Source: Dehalococcoidia bacterium
Lineage (GTDB): Bacteria > Chloroflexota > Dehalococcoidia > Lucifugimonadales > UBA3495
Assembly (NCBI GenBank): GCA_022451925.1
Contig: JAKUNL010000024.1
Coordinates: 1 to 46,443 of the forward strand
DNA: 46,443 nt
Direction of reading: 5' to 3'
Within the stretch, counting starts at the first letter, position 1, and each line of letters begins with the position of its first letter. Made by a program: the position numbers and the translations under genes. Under the pieces are notes generated by a model that was given only the letters and a program-made list of their open reading frames with translations, was not told the DNA's origin and made no database searches. This document shows positions 1-8,708 of this stretch, one piece after another.

Positions 1-47
1 ATCATGGTTAAAATGCGCCTTGTGCCCAAAATATACGCCCAGATAAC

Positions 48-79
48 AAAAAAAGAGGCCCGCTTTGATCCGGTCCTCT
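48..79 (-). terminator. Intrinsic terminator of dnaN
   Basis: Read on the - strand, an AGAGG...CCTCT stem with an inner CCG/CGG pairing (one A-G mismatch between them) is followed directly by seven Ts. It lies about 33 bases after the dnaN stop codon. The first 47 bases of the window hold nothing I can identify. Confidence 0.75.
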
Positions 80-112
80 TCACTTTTCAATGGGATGACA
101 TTTAGGTTTTAG

Positions 113-1261
113 TCACCACTGAACGAACATCGGCATCACTACATGGATGTAATCGTCGGAGTCAGTGGGGCGGAAGACGCCTGGGCTGGATGACGTAGTG
201 GTTTCCAAGGCTACCTTTCCTTTGTCCAATACTGCCAGTACATCCAAAAGATAACGGCTATTGAATGCTATTTTGCCTTCTTCGCCCTCGATTTCATCCA
301 AGTCAACAACGTCTTTATTGTCGCCGACCTCTTCAGATCGTGCGGATATCTCCACTTTGGGCGGTTCCGAATCGGCTTCTGCAGGAAGCAAGTGCATCCT
401 GATGATATTGCTGCCGTCGCGAGCGAAGATTGCAGCTGTCCGGGCGGACCGGAGTACAGTGGGCAAGTCCATGATCGCACGAGTCGTGTAACTTTGGGGG
501 ATGAGCTGTTCGTAATTGGGGAATGTACCTTGAAGCAATTGGGACACTATTTCGATTCGGTCGGCCCCCTGAACACGGAACATCACCTGTCCCTTAGCCG
601 GAGTCATCAAAATCTCCACCGGTTCTTCCCGGTCACCAACGAGACGGTTCAGTTCATTCATGGTACGAGCAGGTATAATGACGCTCATTTCTTCGGAAAC
701 CGAATTGAGCAGGTCACCATGGTGTACCGCGAGACGGAACCCATCGGCCGCAGCCATGGTGAATTTTCCGGCATCGAGTTTCATCTCAACTCCAGTCAGA
801 ACCGGACGAGATTCTTCTGTTGCCGCGGCAAACGCTACACGGGTGATTGCGGATTTAAGAACGAGCGGATCAACTTGAGCAGCAATGCCATCATCAACGG
901 TGGGTATCGGCGGGAATTCCGATGCTTCGGTGGTATTGATATGGGCGTTGGAATTCCCTGAAGATATTTCCAAGAGACCGGAGCCTTGATCCAATGTCAA
1001 GTCGATGGTGTCATTTGGGAGAGAGTTAACGAATTCTGTGAGCAAACGGGCTGGCACCGTTATGGAACCTTCTTCTTGTATGCTTGCGCCAACCCAGGTG
1101 GTCATTGCTATCTCTAGATTGGTAGCCGATAATTTGAGCATAGATTGCTCAACGCTTAGCAACACATTTTGTGTCACTGGCAGGGTCGCCCGACTGGCCA
1201 CTGCTCGGCCAACCACAGCCAACCCTCTGCTTAGGTTCTCTTGCAAGCACGAAATCTTCAT
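113..1261 (-). CDS. dnaN: DNA polymerase III subunit beta (sliding clamp)
   Basis: The 382-residue product has the usual length for the bacterial beta clamp. It shows the expected three-fold repeat of about 120 residues, opening with MKISCLQENL and carrying ESRPVLTGV at the start of the middle domain. The clamp forms a ring on DNA that tethers DNA polymerase III and other DNA-processing proteins. The C-terminus, MPMFVQW, replaces the more usual MPMRL-type ending, so the hydrophobic cleft may have its own shape. The ATG is preceded by a GGTGG sequence about seven bases upstream. dnaA and recF are not beside it, so this is not a classical replication-origin cluster. A long hairpin lies in the upstream region (1321-1367). 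dinB in this window ends in a clamp-binding motif, a likely client. Confidence 0.96.
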   Translation of the reverse strand: MKISCLQENLSRGLAVVGRAVASRATLPVTQNVLLSVEQSMLKLSATNLEIAMTTWVGASIQEEGSITVPARLLTEFVNSLPNDTIDLTLDQGSGLLEISSGNSNAHINTTEASEFPPIPTVDDGIAAQVDPLVLKSAITRVAFAAATEESRPVLTGVEMKLDAGKFTMAAADGFRLAVHHGDLLNSVSEEMSVIIPARTMNELNRLVGDREEPVEILMTPAKGQVMFRVQGADRIEIVSQLLQGTFPNYEQLIPQSYTTRAIMDLPTVLRSARTAAIFARDGSNIIRMHLLPAEADSEPPKVEISARSEEVGDNKDVVDLDEIEGEEGKIAFNSRYLLDVLAVLDKGKVALETTTSSSPGVFRPTDSDDYIHVVMPMFVQW

Positions 1262-1320
1262 CTTCCGCCCACCTGATAGTCCGCTTTTAGTTTTGAGTAA
1301 TCGCCTAAATAGTCTTACAC

Positions 1321-1367
1321 TCGAGCCTTCCGAGAGGTAGTCTACTCACCTCTACTGGGAAGCTCGA
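1321..1367 (-). promoter_or_regulatory. Long imperfect hairpin upstream of dnaN
   Basis: TCGAGC-TTCC (1321-1331, one bulged C) pairs with GGGAAGCTCGA (1357-1367), and inside it AGAGGT (1333-1338) pairs with ACCTCT (1348-1353). No T-run follows on either strand, so it is not a simple terminator. It sits 60-106 bases before the dnaN start and could be in its 5' leader or be a binding site. Its function is unknown. Confidence 0.5.
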
Positions 1368-1486
1368 TTATTATGTCATTAGGCCTGTTGAAAAACAACC
1401 GAATCAAACCTAGGATTAAAAGCTTTTAGGCTCATATCTACCCTGTGATCTTACCCTGGCGGGTTGGATTCTTGGGAATTTGTGTC

Positions 1487-1495
1487 TGCTATAAT
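1487..1495 (+). promoter_or_regulatory. Extended -10 promoter for the AlaX-like gene
   Basis: TGCTATAAT is a perfect TGn-TATAAT extended -10 element about 100 bases before the chosen start of the editing protein. No convincing -35 lies at 16-18 bases, which is normal for extended -10 promoters. The rest of the 1262-1596 gap shows only the hairpin at 1321-1367. Confidence 0.5.
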
Positions 1496-1596
1496 GGGGC
1501 CGCACGAAAATTGCGGTCGTTTTACGCACGATGAGGCTTCGAAATCAATCGTTATTTCTGAAACCTCTATATCAACCAATCAGCCTGGATAATGTG

Positions 1597-2307
1597 ATGA
1601 CAGACCTCCTCTATCACAATGAAAGCTACCTCAGGGAATTCGATGCCACTGTAACGGACGTGGTTGATGGTGGTGTGGTTTTAAACCAGACCGCTTTTTA
1701 CATTGGAGGTGGAGGGCAACCAAGCGACTCTGGTCTTCTACTGTCGGGAGGTCAAAAATACCAAGTAACTGGAATCAAGCGATCTGATGGAAACATAGTT
1801 CACCAGATAACAGGTGACCGACCTTCAAAAGGGACGACCGTGGTTGGCGTGATCGACTGGGAACGACGTTATCTTCTTATGCGAACGCATACCGCACTCC
1901 ACATCCTCTGTGGCGTTGTTTGGCGCGATTACGGGGCTATGGTCACTGGGGGAGATATGAAACCCGGTGAAGGTCGGATGGACTTTGAATTTGAGAATTT
2001 CTCTGCAGAATTTGTAGAAGAATTGGAAACGAAGGTTAACGTGGAAGTTGCGCAGAACCGAGCCATCCACGCTCACAACCTCTCGAGAGAAGAAGCTGAC
2101 CAAGTGCCAGATTTGATACGCACTAAAATCAACTTACTTCCAACAACGATTCAAGAGATTCGCACTATCGATATTACTGGATTAGACCTACAAGCGGATG
2201 GCGGTACACACGTTGCAAACACTAGCGAAGTTGGAGTCATCAGAGTTGTAGGCCACGAAAGCAAAGGTCGCATCAATAAAAGGATCAGGATAGCCTTAGC
2301 AGACTAG
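1597..2307 (+). CDS. AlaX-type alanyl-tRNA editing protein
   Basis: The product (236 aa from this ATG) matches the editing domain of alanyl-tRNA synthetase as a free-standing protein. Such proteins hydrolyse Ser or Gly wrongly attached to tRNA-Ala. An early YIGGGGQPSDSG segment, the zinc motif HTALH, and a late GGTHVANTSEVG segment are all typical. The usual CGGTH motif, whose Cys binds zinc, reads DGGTH here, so one ligand appears changed from Cys to Asp. This variant may be normal in one branch of the family. The frame is open back to 1531, but the extra 22 residues (MRLRNQSLF...) do not look like the family, so I prefer 1597. It stands alone, with the hyu operon starting 53 bases later. 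Confidence 0.88.
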   Translation: MTDLLYHNESYLREFDATVTDVVDGGVVLNQTAFYIGGGGQPSDSGLLLSGGQKYQVTGIKRSDGNIVHQITGDRPSKGTTVVGVIDWERRYLLMRTHTALHILCGVVWRDYGAMVTGGDMKPGEGRMDFEFENFSAEFVEELETKVNVEVAQNRAIHAHNLSREEADQVPDLIRTKINLLPTTIQEIRTIDITGLDLQADGGTHVANTSEVGVIRVVGHESKGRINKRIRIALAD

Positions 2308-2360
2308 AACGCTAGAGGCACATTAAGCCTTGAGCTAAATCCCCGGAGTAATACTGTCCT

Positions 2361-4391
2361 ATGCCCAATAAGCCCAATGCTGAGCCCAGTGTGCCCCCCC
2401 GTGTAGTAGGTATAGACGTGGGAGGTACCTTTACAGATATTGCAGTCTTGGAAGATGGGAAGCTATCCGTCCACAAACTCCCATCAACTCCGGCAAACCC
2501 GTCAGAGGGTATTCTCCAAGGCATCAAAGAAACAGGGGTCACCTCCGCGGAATTCGTTCACGGTTCTACGGTTGCTACCAACGCCTTGTTGGAGAAAAAG
2601 GGTTCGCGTACAGCGCTAGTCACAACCATGGGATTTGAAGACGTTCTGGAGATTGGACGGCAGGCTCGCGCCGAACTCTATAACCTCGAAATGGATCGCC
2701 CCCCAGCCTTGGCGCCAACCGAGTTACGATTTGGTGTGTCAGAACGGATTGACCATACTGGGTCAATTGTTGAGGATCTCACAGCAGAAACTATCAATAC
2801 CTTGATCGGATTGCTGGAGGAGAGCCAAGCTGAAGCGGTGGCCGTCTCTTTTCTGTTTTCGTTTTTGAATACAGCGCATGAAGACATGCTTCTTACCGCG
2901 CTCAAAAAGATGAAAAATACTCCATATATCACTATATCCTCTCAGGTATTGCCGGAATTCCGTGAGTTTGAACGGGCAAGTACCGTTGTAGTTAACGCTT
3001 ATGTGGGCCACGCTATGAGCTCATACTTGGGAGAACTTGAAGGACCATTGGGCAATGGGCTCCGCATTATGCAGTCTTCTGGCGGGAGCATTACAGCTAG
3101 GCTAGCTTCTGAGCAACCGGTTCGAACCATCCTAAGCGGCCCAGCCGGCGGAGTTGTCGGCGCCTTTCACACCGCCGTACAGGCAGGTTTCCCAGATATT
3201 ATCACCGTTGATATGGGAGGCACCTCAACGGATGTCTCCTTATGTCCTGGTGAAATTAAAGAAACGACTTCAGCCAACGTTGGCGGTTATCCCATCGGCG
3301 TTCCAATGATTGATATCCAAACGGTTGGCGCCGGTGGAGGTTCTATTGCTAGAGTCGATACCGGGGGTGCCTTGGTAGTGGGACCGGAATCAGCAGGTGC
3401 TGACCCAGGACCTGCTTGTTACGGTAAAGGGGATCAGCTTACGGTAACCGATGCTAACCTCCTACTTGGACGGCTTCTACCGGATCGTTTCTTGGGCGGT
3501 CGAATGACTCTCGATCGAGATCGGGTTGGCCGTCTAATGAGCGATTTAGCTATCCAAATAAACTCGGATGGCATCCAGACAGCCCTAGGCATCAATAGGG
3601 TGGTAAACGCAAATATGGAACGGGCTATCCGATCTATCTCTCTGGAAAGAGGATACGACCCACGATTATTTACTCTGGTTCCCTTCGGGGGTGCCGGAGC
3701 GATGCACGCCTGTGAGTTAGCACAAGAATTGGGTATACCTCGGATCCTGGTACCTTCGACTCCTGGAATTTTATCAGCCCTTGGTGTTGCCATCGCCGAT
3801 ATCGTCAAAGACTATTCACGGACTGTCATGCTACGCGGGGCGGATTTAGAACGTAGTCGCCTAGACGAAGAGTTCATTGGTATGGAAAGCCAGGCCAGAA
3901 ACGATATGGCTAGAGAAGGGCTGGACGTAGGCAAAATGGTGGCTCGGCGTTTCTTAGACGTGCGGTATGTCGGTCAATCTTTTGAACTAACAGTAGACTA
4001 TCCATCTGGAAATTCCAGGGCTCCGCTGGCGAGATTGATCGGTGATAGCTTCTATAAAGCACATCTGCGTAGGTTTGGATACGCAGATCGAGAAGAACCT
4101 GTGCAGGTGGTTAACCTGCGGCTCAAAATGAATGTGGCAATGGAAAAACCAACAATAGTACCCCAGGTTCAGGGGGACAGTAATCCAGATTCAGCATTTA
4201 TAGGTGAGGCTGAACTCGTATTCCAGCAAGGCGTGATTCTTTCGCCGTTGTACCAGAGAGAGGAGCTGTCCTGCGGGAACCAAATATTAGGACCGGCTCT
4301 CGTGATACAGATGGACGCCACTACTGTGGTTGCCCCGGGATGGGAAGGCTCAGTAGATCCATTCGGTAACCTGATCCTAGAACCCACATAA
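2361..4391 (+). CDS. Hydantoinase/oxoprolinase subunit A (HyuA-like)
   Basis: At 676 residues this has the normal length of HyuA/HydA_N-HydA proteins, which are ATP-dependent ring-opening subunits acting on hydantoins, 5-oxoproline or similar cyclic amides. The N-terminal VGIDVGGTFTD (about residues 16-26) and a second GPAGGV...DMGGTSTD block near residue 284 are the phosphate-binding motifs of the actin/hexokinase-like ATPase fold. The partner HyuB lies two genes downstream, with a PIG-L deacetylase between them. The exact substrate cannot be read from sequence; the family also contains acetone carboxylase and N-methylhydantoinase subunits. GGAG lies 13 bases before the ATG, a weak ribosome-site placement, so the start could be slightly off. 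Confidence 0.93.
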   Translation: MPNKPNAEPSVPPRVVGIDVGGTFTDIAVLEDGKLSVHKLPSTPANPSEGILQGIKETGVTSAEFVHGSTVATNALLEKKGSRTALVTTMGFEDVLEIGRQARAELYNLEMDRPPALAPTELRFGVSERIDHTGSIVEDLTAETINTLIGLLEESQAEAVAVSFLFSFLNTAHEDMLLTALKKMKNTPYITISSQVLPEFREFERASTVVVNAYVGHAMSSYLGELEGPLGNGLRIMQSSGGSITARLASEQPVRTILSGPAGGVVGAFHTAVQAGFPDIITVDMGGTSTDVSLCPGEIKETTSANVGGYPIGVPMIDIQTVGAGGGSIARVDTGGALVVGPESAGADPGPACYGKGDQLTVTDANLLLGRLLPDRFLGGRMTLDRDRVGRLMSDLAIQINSDGIQTALGINRVVNANMERAIRSISLERGYDPRLFTLVPFGGAGAMHACELAQELGIPRILVPSTPGILSALGVAIADIVKDYSRTVMLRGADLERSRLDEEFIGMESQARNDMAREGLDVGKMVARRFLDVRYVGQSFELTVDYPSGNSRAPLARLIGDSFYKAHLRRFGYADREEPVQVVNLRLKMNVAMEKPTIVPQVQGDSNPDSAFIGEAELVFQQGVILSPLYQREELSCGNQILGPALVIQMDATTVVAPGWEGSVDPFGNLILEPT

Positions 4392-4420
4392 CCTCTCCTT
4401 TCTCTTATAGGAACAGCTAC

Positions 4421-5230
4421 ATGACGCAAGAAGCAAAACTAAAAGTTGTATGTTTTTTCGCTCATCCAGACGATGAGGCATTTGGTTCCGGCGGAACTCT
4501 AGCGGAGTTGGTGCTAAAAGGTCATCATGTAACCACTGTATGTGCTACCAACGGGGACGTGGGAGAGATCAGCGACCCGTCTTTGGCCACTCGCGAAAAC
4601 TTGTGGAAAGTCCGACAGAATGAATTGAGATCGGCTATGGAAATCACAGGGGTTCCAGATGTTCGCTTCCTCGGCTACAGAGACTCAGGGATGGACGGCA
4701 CGGAGGATAACAATAATCCAGCTAGCTTGTACCAGTCAGAACCTGCTGATGTTGAAAACCGGATTACGTCCATAATAAATGAATTAAAACCAAATCTAAT
4801 TCTCACACATGATCCGACGGGTGGGTATGGCCATCCCGATCATTTAACGGTGCATAGGCGCGTCACCTCGGTAGTAAATTCAATGAATTCCGACCGTCCT
4901 TATTTATATTATGTCTGTTTTCCTAAAAGTAATTTTAGGAAACTATGGCAACAGATGACAGACGCGGGAATTACACCACCTTTTGCCAAGGAACAATTAG
5001 AAAACATAGGATCTCCCGACGATTACGTTACCACTGTACGTGACGTCTCTAATTATGTGGATGTCAAGAAAGCCTCTTTGAACTGCCACCAGACTCAACT
5101 GGACCCTACAGGACCTTTCAGCAAAATGGCGCCCGAATCTTTGTCAGAATGGATGAGCACGGAATACTTTTATCTCACCACGCCATCTAGCAAGGCAAGC
5201 CAACATGACATCCTGCTAAATTTGTCCTAA
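4421..5230 (+). CDS. PIG-L (LmbE-like) family deacetylase
   Basis: The 269-residue protein carries AHPDDE at residues 14-19 and GHPDHLTVH at 137-145. These are the zinc-binding and catalytic motifs of the PIG-L/LmbE family, which removes N-acetyl groups from GlcNAc-type sugars and related amides. Members include MshB and Mca of mycothiol metabolism and BshB of bacillithiol metabolism, so a thiol-conjugate role is possible but not shown. It lies 29 bases after hyuA and 46 bases before hyuB, inside that operon, which suggests an amide or sugar-amide substrate processed in the same route. No signal peptide is seen, so it should be cytoplasmic. Confidence 0.92.
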   Translation: MTQEAKLKVVCFFAHPDDEAFGSGGTLAELVLKGHHVTTVCATNGDVGEISDPSLATRENLWKVRQNELRSAMEITGVPDVRFLGYRDSGMDGTEDNNNPASLYQSEPADVENRITSIINELKPNLILTHDPTGGYGHPDHLTVHRRVTSVVNSMNSDRPYLYYVCFPKSNFRKLWQQMTDAGITPPFAKEQLENIGSPDDYVTTVRDVSNYVDVKKASLNCHQTQLDPTGPFSKMAPESLSEWMSTEYFYLTTPSSKASQHDILLNLS

Positions 5231-5276
5231 AACTACCCTTCCATGGAAGTTCCACTTTGAACCCAAGAGGAAAGAG

Positions 5277-6878
5277 ATGCCGGTAGATCCAATCAGCCTA
5301 CAAGTCTTCAAAAGTAAATTTGAGTCGGTTGCCGAAGAGATGGGAGTGGCTCTACAACGCACCGCCTATTCGCCTAACATTAAGGAACGTCGAGATTTTT
5401 CCTGTGCTGTATTTGATCCCGAAGGGAACATGGTCGCCCAGGCAGCCGATATACCAGTACATTTAGGTGCTATGCCTGCATCGGTCAAGGCCGCGCTTCA
5501 AGTATTTCCGAACGCACTCAACCCGGGGGATATCGTGATTCTGAACGATCCCTACCAGGGTGGAAGTCATCTACCTGATATCACCATGGTTGCGCCAATC
5601 TACTCAGAACAAGATGGGAAGAGAGAACTAGTAGGATTTGTAGCTAACCGAGGCCACCATGCAGATGTCGGCGGTATGACGCCCGGCTCTCTGCCACTCT
5701 CCACAGAACTCTATCAGGAAGGTACGATCATCCCTCCTATCAAGCTGGCTCGGAGAGGCCGGTTAAACCAAGAGATAATTCAATTGATCTGCCGAAATTC
5801 CCGGACTCCTGAGGAACGAAAAGGTGATCTTGCAGCTCAAACTGCCGCCATAAAAGTCGGCGAGCAGCGAATGCGAGACGTTACTGAGCGGTATGGTTTA
5901 CCCGACACCTTAGCTCATATGTCAGCCTTACTTGATTACTCGGAACGGGTTACCAGACGGGCGATAAGCAAAATACCTGACGGCCATTACGAACTCCTAG
6001 ATCACATGGATGATGATGGTCTGACCCAAGAAAATGTTCCTATAAAGGTAGCTATCACAATCTCCGGAGAGGAGATGCAAATAGACTTCACGGGGACATC
6101 TGCGCAAAGACCCGGATGTATCAACGCGCCAGTAGCGGTCACAGTATCGGCATGTCTGTATGTAGTGCGCTGTCTATTAGACGAACAAGCTCCCGCCAAC
6201 CAAGGCTGTCTCCGTCCGTTAACTATCATCACCCCGTTGGGCAGCCTCGTTAATCCTGAACCTCAACGGGGAGTCGCTGCTGGTAACGTAGAGACCTCTC
6301 AGAGAATCACGGACGTATTACTGGGAGCGATGGCTCAAGCCCTTCCGGATGTAATACCGGCCGCCAGCCAGGGGACTATGAATAACATGATAATCGGCGG
6401 CCATGACCCTGTACGTGACAAACCTTTTGTCTACTACGAAACCATTGCAGGCGGGATGGGTGGCCGACCGGACAAGGACGGCATATCGGCAATACACACC
6501 CATATGACGAACACCATGAACACCCCTGTTGAAGCTATGGAGTTCGCCTTTCCCTTGAGGCTTAAACGCTACGCGGTACGCAGAGGTTCCGGGGGCGACG
6601 GAAAGTTCAAGGGTGGCGATGGTGTCATCCGTGAGGTGGAGTTCCTGTCTTCAGCCCGGGTCACATTAATGTCCGAGAGGAGAAAACTTCCCCCACCTGG
6701 TTATCATGGCGGTCACCATGGCGAACCAGGAGAGAATGTCCTGTTCCGAGGGGGGTACGAAGAAGTTACCCTCGCGGGTAAAGAGTTGGTCGACGTAGAG
6801 GCTGGCGATGTAATCAGCATCAGAACGCCCGGTGCGGGCGGTTGGGGGGCGCCTGAAGGTGAAAATTCATCATCATGA
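5277..6878 (+). CDS. Hydantoinase/oxoprolinase subunit B (HyuB-like)
   Basis: The 533-residue product is the HyuB partner of the HyuA encoded upstream. Family features include [15 protein letters not shown] at the N-terminus, [13 protein letters not shown] and [10 protein letters not shown] near residues 80-130, and a glycine-rich C-terminus ([11 protein letters not shown]) typical of HyuB. In hydantoinases and acetone carboxylases the A and B subunits form one enzyme. AGAGG sits six bases before the ATG. The stop codon overlaps the next gene's start (ATGA), implying translational coupling. In most hyu clusters A and B are adjacent; here they are separated by the PIG-L gene. Confidence 0.93.
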   Translation: MPVDPISLQVFKSKFESVAEEMGVALQRTAYSPNIKERRDFSCAVFDPEGNMVAQAADIPVHLGAMPASVKAALQVFPNALNPGDIVILNDPYQGGSHLPDITMVAPIYSEQDGKRELVGFVANRGHHADVGGMTPGSLPLSTELYQEGTIIPPIKLARRGRLNQEIIQLICRNSRTPEERKGDLAAQTAAIKVGEQRMRDVTERYGLPDTLAHMSALLDYSERVTRRAISKIPDGHYELLDHMDDDGLTQENVPIKVAITISGEEMQIDFTGTSAQRPGCINAPVAVTVSACLYVVRCLLDEQAPANQGCLRPLTIITPLGSLVNPEPQRGVAAGNVETSQRITDVLLGAMAQALPDVIPAASQGTMNNMIIGGHDPVRDKPFVYYETIAGGMGGRPDKDGISAIHTHMTNTMNTPVEAMEFAFPLRLKRYAVRRGSGGDGKFKGGDGVIREVEFLSSARVTLMSERRKLPPPGYHGGHHGEPGENVLFRGGYEEVTLAGKELVDVEAGDVISIRTPGAGGWGAPEGENSSS

Positions 6879-7390
6879 AACTCCAATCTCATTTGTTTGA
6901 GAAATTAAAAAATCCGATTAATCTCTGTTTGGTTTTAGGCACGCTTTTAGCAATTGCAGCATGCACGGGCGGATCTACTCCCCCACGGGATCTGTTATTA
7001 CATCCAAGTGATTTTCCCGACCAATCATTAACTCAATCACTAGAAACAATCGATGATTCCCTTCTTGATGGACCAGCTGTTTTAGTAAAATTGAACGGCC
7101 CCGTTTTCAACATTCTAGAGAGCTTAGTGCTTTTTGAATCCGAGGTACTCGCATTGAACGTACTTGCCGAAATAAAGCAAGATCAGCTTACGCAAGGAGT
7201 CTTCTCGAACCCCGAAAAAGGGTTTGATGATCACTCAGGAATTATGTATGAAACCTTAAACGGCGAAGACGGTTCTACTTTGTTCTTCGTAGAGGGAAGA
7301 GCGTTGGTCCGGATTGCAGTAACTGGTGAAAATCACCCAGATAAAATCTGGGAAATCGCCCGGATCGCTCGTAAAAAGTCTGCGAACTGA
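6875..7390 (+). CDS. Small lipoprotein, unknown function
   Basis: The 171-residue product starts with a positively charged stretch and a hydrophobic segment ending in the lipobox A-I-A-A-C, with the acylated Cys at residue 30. It should be anchored on the outer face of a membrane. The mature part begins TGGSTPPRDLLLHPSDFPD, then is acidic and mixed alpha/beta with no motif I recognise. The ATG overlaps the hyuB stop by four bases, so it is the last gene of the hyu operon. It might bind a substrate or assist uptake, but that is only a guess from position. Confidence 0.75.
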   Translation: MKLQSHLFEKLKNPINLCLVLGTLLAIAACTGGSTPPRDLLLHPSDFPDQSLTQSLETIDDSLLDGPAVLVKLNGPVFNILESLVLFESEVLALNVLAEIKQDQLTQGVFSNPEKGFDDHSGIMYETLNGEDGSTLFFVEGRALVRIAVTGENHPDKIWEIARIARKKSAN

Positions 7391-7573
7391 TAAATACGAA
7401 TGGTTTACCTGTGGACGAGTTGAGTTCTGTCGAGTAAACTAGGGCCGATTGCAGTGAAACGACATGGCAGGAAATCAAGATTCCAGAGCCAGGGCTTTCG
7501 CGTAATTAGCAAAAATATCGCCAGGTTGTGGCCTGACTAAAATAAGTCGAGTCAAAAACGGGAGGAGATTAAA

Positions 7574-7774
7574 ATGGTCAGATTCGTACGTTGCAACGCT
7601 CTTTTATCATTAGCTTTAGATTCCGCTGGAAAGGGCTGCAGATACATTGCAAAAGCAGACACCGACGACGGCGTTGTTAAAGACATGAGTGAGCATATGA
7701 ATTCAGTCCACGGCGTCGATGTTAATGGTCAGAGAGAGACTATCTTACTTTCCACTAAAACCCACGGCAGCTAG
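7574..7774 (+). CDS. Small DUF1059-like protein
   Basis: The product has 66 residues. Cys7, the G-K-G-C pair ending at Cys22, and SEHMNSVHGV near residues 39-48 resemble the DUF1059 family of short Cys/His proteins of unknown role. The call rests on this pattern only. A perfect GGAGGAG ribosome site lies just before the ATG, and a very strong terminator follows the stop, so the gene is probably a well-expressed single-gene unit. The 183-base gap before it holds no other gene. Confidence 0.7.
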   Translation: MVRFVRCNALLSLALDSAGKGCRYIAKADTDDGVVKDMSEHMNSVHGVDVNGQRETILLSTKTHGS

Positions 7775-7794
7775 GTTTTTAGAGGCTGATACTA

Positions 7795-7837
7795 AAAATA
7801 GAAAAAGCCCAGGCAGTGCCTGGGCTTTTTCTATTTT
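7795..7837. terminator. Strong bidirectional terminator (21-bp perfect inverted repeat)
   Basis: Bases 7795-7815 are the exact reverse complement of 7817-7837 around a single central base. The core GCCCAGGC/GCCTGGGC is flanked by A-runs on one side and T-runs on the other, so it can terminate transcription from either strand. It follows the DUF1059-like gene by 20 bases. Confidence 0.92.
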
Positions 7838-8249
7838 CCGAAATCGAGCTTCCCTTTTTGTTTAAGATGGGAAGGAAGCTCTTCCTCGTTTGGATGTTCG
7901 GTAAATAGACAGAATGTAGGCAGCCTTTCCCGGGTAACTAGCGGCAGTCTACTTTTCCACAAACTTGCCAATCAGAAGCCTTCTTACCCAAAGACACGAA
8001 TCCTGCTTAGCAACCTGGATAGAACACGGCCAGGATGTGGCTTTCACAATTCAAGTCACTTCTTAATAACGATAGCCCGAGTCCCCAGCCGCCTACAGTA
8101 TTGACATTTCACAAAATGACCTTCAGGTAGTCCCCGATTCTCACCATCAACAACTTGATTTGTCCGCTAATAGTGGAATTCATACCTGGAAGCTGATTAA
8201 TAATACCCAACGCTCTGGTTCCTCCAGGAAGGGACAGACCGGTACCGAT
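7838..8249. other. Gene-free stretch
   Basis: I find no credible coding region here. An 8-bp inverted repeat, GAGCTTCC (7846-7853) with GGAAGCTC (7874-7881), lies just after the terminator. A TTGACA at 8102-8107 has no matching -10 box. Nothing else is recognisable. Confidence 0.5.
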
Positions 8250-8600
8250 TTACTTTCCATCGTCGAAAAGAACGAAGATTACCGCGTTGGCAATAAGCAT
8301 TCCATCGTTGCCTTCCGCGCTCGCAATCTCTAGGCCGCCTTGAACTGCAGTGCAAGTGCCTCGACCGTTACCGTGGGGAAGTGTAGCAAGAACTGCAGCT
8401 GTATCAACTTTGTCCGGTTGAGAAACACCTATGGTTACCTGGACCGTCATATCGTCGGCAGTCTTACCAAGCATTCGCTGGAATCCCAAGCTGCTGTGAT
8501 GAATCGCGTCAAAAACGGCTCGCGTTGCCGCCTTGGTGAAATCCAGTCCGTGGACATCAACGCCCATTCCCATCTCTGTGACGCAGCGTACCATTGCCAT
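8250..8600 (-). CDS. Lin0512 family protein
   Basis: The 116-residue product matches the pattern of the Lin0512 family, a small uncharacterised group. It has EMGMGVDVHGLDFTKAA near the N-terminus, a central VTIGVSQPDKVDTAAVLATLP, and a late NAVIFVLFDDG. The repeated V-D-x-A-V-x-A-x-L-P layout suggests a ring-forming alpha/beta protein, but no enzyme function is established that I know of. The frame is open to 8618, but GGAG lies seven bases before the ATG at 8600, so I use that start. It is downstream of, and on the same strand as, the ModE-like regulator, with about 108 bases between them. Confidence 0.8.
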   Translation of the reverse strand: MAMVRCVTEMGMGVDVHGLDFTKAATRAVFDAIHHSSLGFQRMLGKTADDMTVQVTIGVSQPDKVDTAAVLATLPHGNGRGTCTAVQGGLEIASAEGNDGMLIANAVIFVLFDDGK

Positions 8601-8708
8601 AATCAATCTCCAATGCATGGTCGGACACCGTTCTACGGCATCCGCCTTTTAGCCGAATAATTACAACTCAGTCAGGTGGTGACGTCAAGTATAGCGCGTA
8701 AAGGACAG

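Noticed and set aside
113-1261. Replication origin next to dnaN
   Set aside because: No dnaA gene and no cluster of DnaA boxes was seen around dnaN.
1531-1596. Longer N-terminus for the AlaX-like protein
   Set aside because: The extra 22 residues do not look like the family and 1597 gives a normal start.
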